Below, one piece after another: positions 10,033 through 21,470 of a DNA stretch of 64,000 bases; the first letter of the stretch is position 1; each line of letters starts with the position of its first letter. Source of the DNA: Musa acuminata AAA Group (lineage: Eukaryota > Streptophyta > Magnoliopsida > Zingiberales > Musaceae); NCBI RefSeq assembly GCF_036884655.1, contig NC_088342.1:12895501-12959500 (forward strand), in the 5' to 3' direction. A program made the position numbers and the translations under genes. The notes under the pieces are model-generated. The model saw only the letters and a list, made by a program, of their open reading frames with translations, was not told the DNA's origin and did no database searches.

Positions 10033-12407
10033 TGTTGAATCTCGTAATTTGATGATGAAACTACTTGATATATGTTTATGATTTAATCTGCGTTTTGAGT
10101 GACGCAGGATGCTTTGATTAGGATGAGACAATTAAAGCAGGAAAATCATGTTGTGCCGGAGGAACATGTCAGAAGATTGGACGTCGGGCCGGTGGATCGG
10201 TCGACGTATCGACAGAAGGCTTCGGGCCGTGGACTCGGGCATCGGGCCAAGAAGAGCGGGTATTGTGCCAAGGATATCGGAGTTGCGGAGTCAACTGGCC
10301 GATTGGGCAATAGGCTGCAGGAAAGGACGATGCGCCGAAGAATCGGACGAAGCGTCGAGGGACCAATGACATGCCGGACAACTTGGTTAATTGCTTAGGA
10401 TTAATTGTCTCGATCGAAGTTTTGCTTTAATTGTGCAGGATTAGCTATGATAACGATGAAGACATAAAGCGAAACAAAGTGTCGGAGTCAAGCGCGAAGG
10501 ATTTGTTGCAAGTTCGAGAGTTCGACGGAAGTCCGAAAGTTCATCGGGAATGCTACCGGAACAAGCCAAGAATGAGTTGGGAGCTTGCCGAAGGATTTTC
10601 GGAAGCTCGCCGGAAGGTTCGTTGGGAGTTCGCGGAGCTCGCCGAGAAAGATCGGAGCTTGCCGAAGAAGCACGTTGGAACTCGCTAAGAACAAATCGTG
10701 AAGTCTAGGAGCTTGCCGGGAGTCCGTAGAATGGTTTCCGAGAGTTCATCGGAAGACCGTCGGAAGTTTGCCGAAAGCTCGCCAGAAGAAGTCTTGACTT
10801 GTGGACTTTGTAATAGCTTATAAAATGTCTTTAAAATCATAGTTAGCACATTAATTAGGGTTAGGATTATGTGTTAATCCTATAACCCAAGTAGGGGCCA
10901 ATTAGGCCCAAGTTCGGACTGGTTTGGGCCAAGTTTGGAGCCAAACCAAGTGAGCTGAAATAGTGAAAGAGGTGGCACCGCCCCAGCCAGGAGGTAGCAC
11001 CGCCCAGGCTATGTCTCCCAGCGAGACTGGGAGGTGCAACCGCCCCAGCCAGGAGGTGGCACCGCCTGGGGCTCAGTCTCCGAGCGAGACTGGGCGGTGC
11101 AACCTCCCTGACAGAGAGGTGGCACCGCCTGAGCTCAGTCTTCGAGCAAGACTGGGCGGTGCAACCTCCCTGACAGAGAGGTGGCACCGCCTGAGCTCGG
11201 TCTTCGAGCTCTGCCAGGCGGTGCAACCTCTCCAGTCAAGAGGTGCAACCGCCTGATCCCGGAATTCCGGGATTTGATCGTTTTGAGCTCCAAATTTGAA
11301 TTGGGTTGGGGCCTATAAATACCCCACCCATTCAGCACTGAAAAGAAAAAGAACTTACCCGAAATCTTGATCTTTTCAGTGGTTCTTAGAGCTCAAAACT
11401 GCTAGTTTTCCTCCTCCTTCTGTTCTTCAAGTTTGAGTTGTGAAGAGAGGAGAGAAAACATCTGTAAGGGTTGTCTCCTAAGCCCGTCAAAAGGAGTGAA
11501 TCTATAAGAGGGTAGTTGGCCTTCGCCTATTGAAGGAAGGCCTCTAGTTGACGTCGGTAACCTCATCGGTGGAGGAAGCCAAAAGTGGAGTAGGTCAAGA
11601 CTGACCGAACCACTCTAAATCTCTGGTTTGCGTTTATTTTGAGCACTTTATCATTACTGCAAACCTCCTACATAGCTACTGCTCTCTGCGCTTTTACGAA
11701 CGAGTTCTGTGCAGTTTACGTTCACGTCTTAATTCCATTTACAAACTGCAAACTGCTCTCTGCGCTTTTACGAACGAATTCTGTGCAGTTTACGTTTACG
11801 TCTTGATTCCATCTACAAACTGCAAACTGTCTCTCTGCGCTTTTACAAATGAGTTCTGTGCAGTTTACGTTTACGTCTTGATTTCACTTACAACTGCAAA
11901 CTGTCTTCTGCGCTTTTTTACGAACAAGGTTCTGTGCAGTTTACGTTTACGTCTTTTGATTTCATTTACAACTGCAAACTGTCTTCTGCGCTTTTACGAA
12001 CAAGGTTCTGTGCAGTTTACGTTTACGTCTTGATTTCATTTAGAACTGCAAACTGTCATCTGCGTTTAGACGCAAACTGCGTTTAGACGCAAATTGCGTT
12101 TAGTCGTAAACTGCGCTTAGACGCAAACTGCGTTTAGACGTAAACTGCGTTTAGACGTAAACTGCGCTTAGACGCAAACTGTGTTTAGACGCAAACTGCG
12201 CTTAGACGCAAACTGTGTTTAGACGCAAACTGTGTTTAGACGCAATCTGCGCTTAGACGCAAACTGCACTTAGATACAAACTGTGAATCAGCTTTTGCAT
12301 CATAATAGTTTATATCGAACGAATGCAGCTTTCGGTTTTAATCGCTGTAAAATTTCCGCTGCATTAATTCACCCACCCCCCCCCTCTTAGTGCTCTCGAT
12401 CCTAACA
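10033..12407 (+). repeat. 3' LTR (2375 bp)
   Basis: Colinear with the 5' LTR at an offset of 5912 bases, including the box array (about 10960-11257), TATA box (11314-11321), minisatellite and 17-bp array. Differences from the 5' copy are scattered substitutions plus a longer C run near 12375-12384. It ends CCTAACA and is followed by ATCAT, the right half of the target duplication. Confidence 0.93.
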
Positions 12408-12412
12408 ATCAT
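12408..12412. repeat. Right target-site duplication ATCAT
   Basis: Exact match to 4116-4120. Confidence 0.93.
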
Positions 12413-12959
12413 AAACAATTAAGAAATGAATGATATTACACTTATGAATATAGTAAGAAGTATGATAAATAATTCTAATTTGCTTTTATTCTTTGAAGTA
12501 AAATACTAAAGACTATTTTATATATCTTAAATAGAGTTTTATCTAAAATTATTCCTAAAACTTCTTTTGAGTTATGAAAATAGTGAAAATCAATTTTAGG
12601 TCATTTTTATGTTTGGGGTTCTCTAATTAGAGTGAGAATTTATAATCCTTATATAAAGAAATTGGACCCTTTTGAATTGTAAGTGATTTTTTTCATTAGT
12701 TATGCTTTTAAATTTAAAAGATATAAATTTTATTATGTCTCTCGTATACCTAAAATTGTTAAAGCGAGGAATACCCAATTTCTTAAGGATCTTGAATTCA
12801 GTTGGAGTCATTTTTCTCATATAAAATTTGAGGAAATAAAGACTCGACATAAGTAATCAAATAGTGATGTTGATTTAATTCACATTAATTAGCCAATTTT
12901 ATCATGAGACCACTTCAAGCATAATAAGTTCATGCGGTGTCTAATACTTATAATTTACA

Positions 12960-14440
12960 AACTGAAGGGAATATTATGACATCAAGAAGATTTTCAAGGT
13001 TAAAGAGGTCAATCATTCATAATGATTTTATTATATATTTATAATTTTTTTTATTTTTATGTTGGACCTAATTATGATAATTGATTGATGTCACAAAGTC
13101 ATGAATGAAGTTTAAGATCTTATCAAATTACTAAGAGAGGCTACAACTGTTATAAATGAGTCAATAAGACTAAAATGAGATATCTATGATAATATAAAAA
13201 AATATAAACTTTGACTTATAGTTAAAATTTTAAGTTAGAAAGAAGACATTGATTATCATCATAGCTACTTTCCTATTTCTAAGAAAGACTCACTCAAGTA
13301 ACTCATCTTGATTTAAAATTATATCAAATGGATGGGAAGATAAAGAGTTTTTCTAATAAAAGTTATTTAAATTATAAGTTAAAGAAATTAATATATGAAG
13401 TGGCATACTAAATTTTAAAATATTATTACCTCTTTTGGCTTTACTAGAAACACTATAGATGAATATGTGTATGTTAAGATTAGTGGGACCAAAATAATTT
13501 TGTTAGTACAATATATTGATGATATCTTATTTGCAAGTAATAACTTTATTGTGCTACATAAAACAAAGCATTTTCTTTCTTAAATTCTTGAGATGAAGAA
13601 ATTAGGTAAAGCCTCTTATATTATTGGTATAGAGATTTATAGAGATAATTCTAAAATATCATTAGGATTATCCTAAAATATCATTATAAAAAAATTAAAA
13701 AATATTTAGAATACAAGACTATTCTTCTTCAATAGTGCATGTCGCTGCCAAAGGAGATTAAATTAGTCAGAATCAATATTGATAAAATGATTTGAGAAAG
13801 GAGCAGATGAAAAATATGTCGTATGTATCTATTGTTGAATGCTTAATGTATGAATAATTATAGTAGAAATGCGTAGTAGATATTAAAAATAAAAATAATA
13901 ATAATAATAATAATAAAAGACTCACTAAAGGCTGCAAAGAAGATCATAAGATATTTTTAAAAAATAAATGATTATATATTAATTTATAGACAATCTAATC
14001 GACTTGAGATACTTTAGATTCAGATTTTGGTGGACGTGTGGATATTCAAAAGTCTATGAATATATTTTTTCTATCAGTTGAATATGTAGTATTTTGGAGA
14101 AGTAACACACAAACTGTAGTTGTGGAACTTTTATCTCGTAGCTAAAAGTTATCAATTTAGTTACTTGACCTATAAAAATCTATTGTGACAACTCAATCGT
14201 CAAAATTTTTTATTATTTTTATTATTTTATTTTATGAACGAACGATAAGTAGAATTCTCACTAAGCATATTGATGATATAAACTATCCTGCTATTGAGAA
14301 TCACATAAAAAAAAGAATGAAGTAGATATTTATTATGCTCGCACCCAACTAATAATTACAGATCTCATAGTCAAAGGTTTATCGACAATATACTATAAAG
14401 AGTCAGTCATGTGGAGCATCTGAGGATTATTAGTTTATAC
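12960..14440 (+). pseudogene. pol: Relic of copia reverse transcriptase and RNase H
   Basis: Many frameshifts and stops, but the order of copia pol motifs is recognisable across frames. There is a SRLKRSIIHNDF-like segment near 12980-13030, a degenerate RT start near 13150-13330 (with LYQMDGK matching the usual LHQMDVKTAF region), FGFTRNTID near 13435, the catalytic-type YIDDILFASN near 13510-13540, and MKKLGKASYIIGIEIYRD near 13593-13650. Then come RNase H pieces: WKAAKKI near 13935, DSDFGGRVDIQKS near 14020, IYCDNS near 14165, and a TDLIVKGLST-like end near 14360-14390. It is a dead element; a decayed 3' LTR probably follows but I cannot place its edges. Confidence 0.8.
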
Positions 14441-16958
14441 AATATTTGATATAATATATTGCTTTAATATTTTTTATAAATAAAAAGTATCCGACTTTTG
14501 TATGCATAAAGTAGTATGCATGGATCAAATTTGTTGGATGTTGAATGACTAATAGTCATTCATAAATTAATTAACTCGTAAAGTACTTATCTGGAGGGTG
14601 TTATATGTTGTAATACATACAAGTATTATATTAACTAAATACAGCTCCTATGATTTAAGTGTTGCATCCTTTATTTTACATGAGTATGAGTATGAGTTGT
14701 AATATATGATCGGATTTATTTTCATCATTATATAAAGATATTATCACTCCTTTAAGAGGTTATGACACGTGGACCAATTAGAAGAATGTTGAAATTTTTA
14801 TAAGTTATTGGAATCCCATACTCCACTTAATATAAGCCACATATTTATTAGTAGCTTCAATAATATTGTCATGATGAAGTCCATCATGTGGAGATACATG
14901 ATGATAGTTAATGGTTAAATAAAATTATTTTTACTAGTCACAAATGATGAGGTTACCAAAGTTGCTTCAAGTTACTTTCATGATATATGAAAATATTAAG
15001 AATAAAACATTTTTAAACATGATAATAAATATTTTATAAAATATATTGAATTGAGATCTACTATGTACATAGTCTATATGACCATGCATTATAAACATTA
15101 TTATAATTTCATAAGACATAAATTAAAAAGATACCCATAATTAAAGAACACATCAATAATGCATACATCCAAAGGCTTGTTTTTAGAAAATCATAGTTGA
15201 TAGATGTGAGTGTAATCTAATACCCAAGGGTAAGATAAAAACTGACCATTGTTCAACAACTGCAATAAGTAATCTAATACCCAACAAAGGATAAGACAAG
15301 AACCGATCATTGTTCAACTAGCATTATTGTAGAATTTTCATTATCTTCTCGAGCCTTCATATTATGGTACTTCCCCTAACAAACAATATGATAGGTATAT
15401 CAGCTCAAAGCTTATACATGCCGAAACACTTATTCTGAAACCTTGACGTGTAGTTTATATAATTTTCTGTTAGGATCATTTTTCTGAATTTTTGAATAAT
15501 GTTTATTGAGTCTATTTAGTTTAGTTATTTATTGAGTCTTTTTAGTTCAATTAAAATCATGTAGAGATTTATCTAATATTTATTTATTATTAGAGTCCAA
15601 ATGAACTTTGGATGAAATTTTATAAATAGTGATATAATCCTTTCTCTTGGAGATAATGAAATATTATTATTCAGTCTTTTGACAAAACCTTACGAGATCG
15701 ATCCCCTCGAAGTGATCAAGAATGTCAATCTCCTCGAAATGATCATTTTGTTTTTTCCTCTTTCTTCCATGATAAGATCCTAGGGTCTTACCATTTTCTT
15801 CGTCGACAATTGAGCAATAAAACTTAGCTACACGTTACGGAGTTACGAGGAATTAAGAAAGCCCATGGCCAGAGCAAACTACCACGATCGGGGACATTAA
15901 CATTTAGAGTTGCTACAAACTATTGGCCATGTTAGCAAGAGCACTCTTTCACGAGAAATAGAGCTTGTAAATGATTTGGTTGTGTAAGCAAACACATCTC
16001 AGGGTTCAATCCCAGTATAAATCTGCTGAGGAACCATCTGGGTTTAGACTTAATACAGAAGGATTTAGGCATGTGTGTGGTGCTTCGACAGAGATACAGC
16101 GGATTTGCTTGCAAAGGGTGTGACAACCCCCACCCCCACCCCCACCCCCAGGGCTTATTTTGGTTTAATCCCACAAAGAATTCAACACAAGGAATTAGCA
16201 GTCCGTGGTGGTATGCCGAAAACAATGGGAGGGAGTTGAGTGCAGACTATAGTAATACCCCAATAATCACACATTGGCCAAATCGGACAGAGTTTCTTTT
16301 CGGCTAGACAATATGTCATTCACTTGGCAGACATAACGAGAGAGAACATGACTAGATTGTTCTGAAACATATATAACAAAACAAAAAAGATTGCCAGCAG
16401 GCAAACGTTCAATTAAAAAGCACAGATGAAACAATCTAGTCACCACTCATAATCCATTTCCTCACTACAACGAAGATGAGATAAAAAGGATCGGAAAAAG
16501 GATGCTTACTCGATCCCTCTTTTCCTTGTCTCGTGAAGCGTAAAAAATCTCGTATCTTTCGTCTGTAGCATTTTGAGGGTTCATTCATGGATTCGGAATT
16601 AGGCTTTGGTCGGCTAACAAGGACTTGGTCAAAGCAGAAGCAATTGGAACTGATGTTCTTGAAATAGACTCGATCGATCCATGGCAGATATATGCTACCC
16701 GCCTTCGGATGCTGCATCGGATGCTTCAAAATTGAATTTAAATGGATATTTATTTTCTACTCTCGACTTCCATATCGATTGTGCCGTGCAACATTGTCAG
16801 TCTCATTTTTTGTTTTATAAAATGAAAAAAGTTTGTTGACATTATTTATTATGAAGGTGAATAGGAGATGTTTCTACATCTCATGAAGATTTTTAATCAT
16901 TCCAAGGGATGAATGAAGTTGCAATAAGCAAAATAGACTTATAGATTTAGTAAGTGTT

Positions 16959-17005
<47 letters not shown>

Positions 17006-17300
17006 CGAATTTACATAGGTTGAAGATTGTGAATATTAGAGATTAGGAGGAGCATAAAAAGAACATTCATTCACAATCAAGATCACGGTTTTTCTTTAGT
17101 TTTTTTTTAGATTTGCATAGAAAAATCTTAATAAAATATGTTGGAGCAGTCATCATATCAATATCAGTACATGCCGATCGGCATTTATTTATTATTTATA
17201 AATACACACCGAAAACAGATTGTTGTTTTAGTTATTGGATGGTAGCGATCATCAGTAAATTACCAAAATCAATACAAACAAATTACGGAAACGACATCTG
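14441..17300. other. Intergenic region, no gene recognised
   Basis: AT-rich. It holds a ~55-bp duplication (two copies of GTAATCTAATACCCAA... near 15212-15258 and 15270-15319), a possible LTR remnant around 15468-15850 (starts TGTTAGGATC, contains TATAAATAG, no partner LTR), a CACCCC run (16128-16150) and an AT microsatellite (16963-17003). The ORFs at 15932-16225 and 16436-16729 have no recognisable family features. Confidence 0.55.
16963..17003. repeat. AT dinucleotide microsatellite
   Basis: About 20 AT repeats. Confidence 0.9.
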
Positions 17301-17700
17301 ATCAGTGTGTCGAGAAGTAATGATGTGACGAGTCTCCACTGTTTCTTCTTCTTCTTCCCTTTCCTCCATTGGATGCAGAAAAGAAATAACGAAAACTAAT
17401 TTAATCGGTCGGATTAGAAAGACAAGCACAAGGGATCGAGTAGCAGCAACAGGAACAACTATTTCATCTCACACACCAAAGGATATACATCTCAGTGTGG
17501 TTATACAACTCGGAGAACGCAGCTAACACGATAGCATCGTCGACAACAACTCCAACTCCAACTCCAACACCAACAAAAAAGCAGCAAGCAACAAAAGCAA
17601 CGAATACGATCTAACCGTAGCAAACCTAATCGAAACAAAGCCAGCAGCAGCAGATCTACATGGACGAGGGGAGGAAGAAGAAGAAGTCAGCAGCCACGAG

Positions 17701-17832
17701 TCAACCCCTGATGTGGCGAACCTTGTGCCAGGTCTTCTTGCAGGTCTCCCCCACCACCTTCATCCCCTTCTTAACCAGGTGCTTCAACTCCTTGGCTCGC
17801 TCCTTCACCTGCTCCTCGAAGCCTCCGGCCAT
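17701..17832 (-). CDS. 43-residue Lys-rich small protein, family not identified
   Basis: An intact minus-strand frame from ATG (17832-17830, context GGCGACCATGGCCGG read as CGCCATGGCC) to TGA (17701-17703). The product starts MAGGFEEQVKERAKEL and ends WHKVRHIRG. It is very basic (ten Lys, four Arg) with a central KKGMKVVGETCKKTW stretch and a predicted-looking amphipathic N-terminal helix. It has no signal peptide or membrane segment. Codon choice is strongly biased: every Lys is AAG and every Glu GAG, unlike the AT-rich surroundings, which supports real coding. The flanks look like UTRs, and CT-rich, CAG-rich DNA downstream (17340-17700) could be the 3' UTR. I recall similar short uncharacterised plant peptides but cannot name a family. 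Function unknown. Confidence 0.7.
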   Translation of the reverse strand: MAGGFEEQVKERAKELKHLVKKGMKVVGETCKKTWHKVRHIRG

Positions 17833-18447
17833 GGCGACCTCTCACGCTGTGTTCCTTCCCACCCAGATTCCACTTCTTTAATAGGGATATCTATGTGTGC
17901 ATCGCTCTCTCCCTCTCCATACTTTTATTTTTTATTTTTATTTTTTTTTGTAATGTATACGTATCCAGTGGTGGGATTTGAAATATGCCGTGATACGTGC
18001 CATGCACCGTTGGGATGATCATGGTTTGCACGATTTCCGGGCTTTTGAAAAAGATAGCAGTGACCGAGTTGGATAGCAGATAAGAACAGGGTGTAAAGCA
18101 AAGGCTCTTTTACAGAGACGAGACAGAGATTATGAAGGTAAAACAAATACCATCGTAACACGTTATAATCCTAGCAAAACATGCGACATAAACGTAGAAT
18201 GGACCACAACCCCGGACTCAGTGGCTGTCACTGCATCATCCTGTGACAAGGTTGTGGGCACCAGCTCTGCAACGCTCACATGAATGCAAGATTGCTTCGT
18301 ACAGATCCCGCGGATCCATGCAAACGGTGGGGGTGACAATAATACGTCCGACCTAAAATTGATCAGGTGGCGTGCAGGTCCTTTTTGTCCCAACTCTTAT
18401 ATTTCAGTTTTAAATTTGGATCGAATCTTCATCTCAAAGTTCAAAAC

Positions 18448-18483
<36 letters not shown>

Positions 18484-19187
18484 AATAAAATTAGATCCCT
18501 CTCATCTCATCAAGATTATATGCGATTTGCATGTTATTTGATGTTTTTTCTATATAGATTAATTATTATGATTTAATGGATCAAAATATTTAAATTTAAA
18601 TTCATATATTCATCAAATTTTTATTAGTTAATCTTAATTTTTACTCACTTTTAATATAAACTTTGACATCATTCATCCAACCAATGTTCCAAAAAAGACA
18701 CCAACAGTTTATAATGGTGTAGCCATTTTAATCTTTGTTAGCCATACGAATATAAGATATATTCTCAAATGAAGACAGATCAATTATGACCCACAAAATG
18801 GAATGCAAATGGTTTGCTGGCATCGAAGGGGCAAAACCTCAGCTTAAAAGGAATGCAGCTGGTGAATACATGTCAATGAAAACAGTAACATACTCCATAT
18901 GAAAGTCGGCGATGCCACCTGCAATCAATTTTGAACTTTCCTAAGAAACCTTTAGTATCTTTCTCCTTTACCCAAAGGAAGAACACATTTTAGTCAGCAT
19001 ATGCATTTGACAAGATAGTCCGTTTGATTTATTAGTTGCTTTCCTCTTTCAGCTACAAAAAATCAGATTTACTCAAGGTGATTAATTTCATGATTCAACC
19101 ATAGAGTATAAATCTCTCTAAGAAACAAAAGAAAAGTGAACATGCAACTAAATGAAAGCGATCTTAGTGTACATCCTTGATATGAAT
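17833..19187. other. Intergenic region between the micro-gene and the CPBP gene
   Basis: No gene recognised. It contains an ATT trinucleotide microsatellite (about 18447-18483). The part next to 17833 should hold the micro-gene promoter; a TATTAAA at about 17875-17882 (minus strand) is a weak TATA candidate. The part below 19188 should hold the 3' UTR of the CPBP gene. Confidence 0.55.
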
Positions 19188-21022
19188 TTACGACATCATA
19201 GTTATTAGTAATATCATTGCATTATATACAGAATGAATGGCAAAGCAAGGAGTCAATTGGCCAGTCCAACAATATGCAGAACCAACAACACAACCAATGA
19301 GGAAGAGTTGCAGAGAATTCTCACCAGAGAAGTGGCCAATGCTGAAAACAAATGAACTAATAATAACAGCTTGCCACCATTTCATTGTGGAGGATAGAGA
19401 TGATAGAAGGAACCCCCGATAAACAGTTTCCTCCAACAAAGGACTAACGAGGCAATACAGAAAAAAGCATGACATCGTAGACAAAGGGCTATCCGAAAGA
19501 ATCTTTTTCAAGATCGGGTCATTCACATCCTGCAAGCAACCACAGAAGAACTAATTTAGTCAGAAAAGAAGCAGAAAGTAGTTTAAATGCTCATAATTAT
19601 CACTACATCAAATCCCTGCAAGTTCATTCCACATTCAAATTGATTCTCACCATAACATACACTTTAGCAAGTGCTAGGATGTAAAAGAACTAGTTTACCA
19701 CACATAAGCAGAAGAAAACTTGCTCGACATGGTTTTACTTTTTTCTTCTTTCTGTCCCAGTAAACCTACCAGAATAGTGATACCATGAATACAGTTGTTT
19801 ATTATTACATAGCGGATATATCTACTTACCAGTAAAACCTACCTACCAGAATAGTGATACCATGAATACAGTTGTTTATTATTACATAGCGGATATATCT
19901 ACTTACCAGTAAAACCTACCTACCAGAATAGTGATACCATAGATGTTCAATATGTTCTTTGAAAGGTTTGTTTCATCAATCATATTTTCGGAATTAAGAA
20001 TCTTTTGTCGCAGTTGTATTTAATATGTAAATTCAACACTTCTTCAGCAAATAACAGTTCAACTTGCCATAGCTTGATAACATGAGTATTTAGACTTCTA
20101 GAAGGTAAAAAAAAAAGCCTCCTTTGCAATCAAAATAAACTAAAATCCTGCTACGAAGTCAATAGAGGAAATTCTAGGCATTAAACATAGCAGTTTAGCT
20201 TACCTTAGGTCCAACCAGCATGTCAGCAACTATGGATGTGAGAAACACTAGCCCAATCAAAGTACCAATCCCCACAATAGATGCTGTGATGCAGCTTCTT
20301 CCTCCCCAAAACCACTTTGCATGGAAGAATCTGCAAACATCATATTGCGGCTTTGCATTAAAATGCAACAGTGTTGAAACTCCAACATACTCTGTAACTT
20401 GTAGCACAGTGATGGACACAACCTGCATTGAACAGAAGTGGTGATTGTTTAATCAACAAAGAACAGCTTTTTTAAAGTATGTGAATCACGTGTTTCTACA
20501 ACATTTGCTATCTGGAATAGCTCGTTCACCATTGTCAGCGGATCAAGGTTAGGTTCATGAAGAATTTGAGCGATGACTGAGAGCCCTCCAAAGCTCAAAG
20601 GAACGTGCAAGATGAAGAAATAGGCCGCACATATGGACCATACGTCACTATTTTCCCATGGTATGTCGAATGGAAGCACTGAAAACCCCTGTTTTCCAGG
20701 AGAAAATTAAATCAAATTATCCACGACACCGAACCAATCTGGCGCTGATGATACTGAAGTAAAGGAGGAACGACAGGAAAGGCAAACAGCTGATTCCAGG
20801 AAACGGAGATGGAATAGGCATTGCCTCGAACAGTTCATCTGCGCTATCCTTCTCGGCGCAGAAGCACCTAAAGAAAGATCTCGTGCGCACCCTGGATTGG
20901 AAACCGCGAAATGGGATTGAAACGCACGGGAGGACGCTGGGATGTGCAGAAGAGCTAGCGGGTTTTGGAGAGGTCGACGGCGGCGAGATTCGGGGAGGGC
21001 GTGGAGAAGCCACTGTTATCAT
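19188..21022 (-). CDS. CPBP-family (CAAX protease/bacteriocin-processing type) intramembrane protein, probably plastid
   Basis: Four exons, all with GT-AG introns and joined in frame: 21022-20755, 20678-20500, 20422-20204, 19529-19188, giving 335 residues. The Ser/Pro/Arg-rich first ~60 residues look like a chloroplast transit peptide (inference). The C-terminal third carries the three CPBP/Rce1-like motifs: EETVYR (255-260), FSIGH (284-288) and HSVYN (321-325), inside hydrophobic segments. In this family the Glu and two His residues form the active site of an intramembrane peptidase, so the copy looks catalytically competent. Introns 1 and 2 are very short (76 and 77 bp). Intron 3 (675 bp) contains a tandem repeat. 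The chosen ATG is the first in frame. Substrate unknown; some plant members serve in thylakoid membranes without proven protease activity. Confidence 0.87.
19759..19933. repeat. ~77-bp tandem repeat in CPBP intron 3
   Basis: Two full copies and a partial third of a unit running from AGTAAAACCTACC through ACCAGAATAGTGATACCATG to GGATATATCTACTTACC. Units begin near 19759, 19831 and 19908. Read on the gene strand, each full unit contains CTGGTAAGTA, a strong splice-donor consensus. Confidence 0.85.
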
Positions 21023-21470
21023 TATGGGCGTCGCTTCGGTTTTCCTAGGCCGTCGGTCCCAAGATTTATGTTTGGTATCTAAATAAGAGCTTTAAGATTC
21101 GAAGAATCGAGATCGAGATTTTATTCATGGCTAGACGACGTTGAAGCTTGAAGAAGAAGCCTTGTCGTCAAATTTGGGTCGGATCCATCCCCGAACGCAT
21201 CCGACCCAACTTGGCCAGCTCCAGAAGATAAGTAAGTCAAATTAGAAGATTTTTTTTTTCCAAGCAAAAAAAGAAAATATATTACTTCAAAACCCTCATC
21301 CAGGTGTAGCGATGCTAGTTCTCCACTTACAACCCTTCACACATATGAGACTAAGCATAATAATTATCTTTTCTAAAAATATGAATCACCTCTCACTCGA
21401 TAAATAAGTTAAGAATAAAAATCTAGAGAACCAAATAAGAATAAAAAAAAAATTATTCAAAATTTTTAAA
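21023..21470. other. Upstream region of the CPBP gene
   Basis: Expected promoter and 5' UTR of the minus-strand CPBP gene. No clear TATA box. An inverted repeat with arms GGGTCGGAT and ATCCGACCC lies at about 21177-21207. Confidence 0.45.

Larger units (their letters stand above)
4121..12407 (+). mobile_element. Complete gag-only (TR-GAG-like) LTR retrotransposon, Sirevirus-like
   Basis: An 8.29-kb element with two long, nearly identical LTRs (4121-6490 and 10033-12407), TG...CA ends, a 5-bp ATCAT duplication, an initiator-Met tRNA primer site right after the 5' LTR, and a purine tract right before the 3' LTR. The 3.5-kb interior encodes only a copia-type gag. No protease, integrase or reverse transcriptase is seen, so movement would need enzymes from another element. 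By eye I count about 23 substitutions between the LTRs (about 1%), so the insertion is recent. The very long LTRs, the Asp/Glu/Ser-rich gag tail and the repeated purine tracts resemble the Sirevirus (SIRE/Maximus) lineage. The gag-only layout matches the class known as TR-GAG. Relatives lie on the minus strand at 28216-45753. Confidence 0.9.

Noticed and set aside
15468..15850. Possible solo LTR (TGTTAGGATC..., TATAAATAG)
   Set aside because: No partner LTR, no target duplication and no clear 3' end; mentioned only in the intergenic note.
15985..16035. GGGTTCAATCCCAGT resembling a tRNA T-arm
   Set aside because: No acceptor stem, D-arm or anticodon arm can be folded around it.
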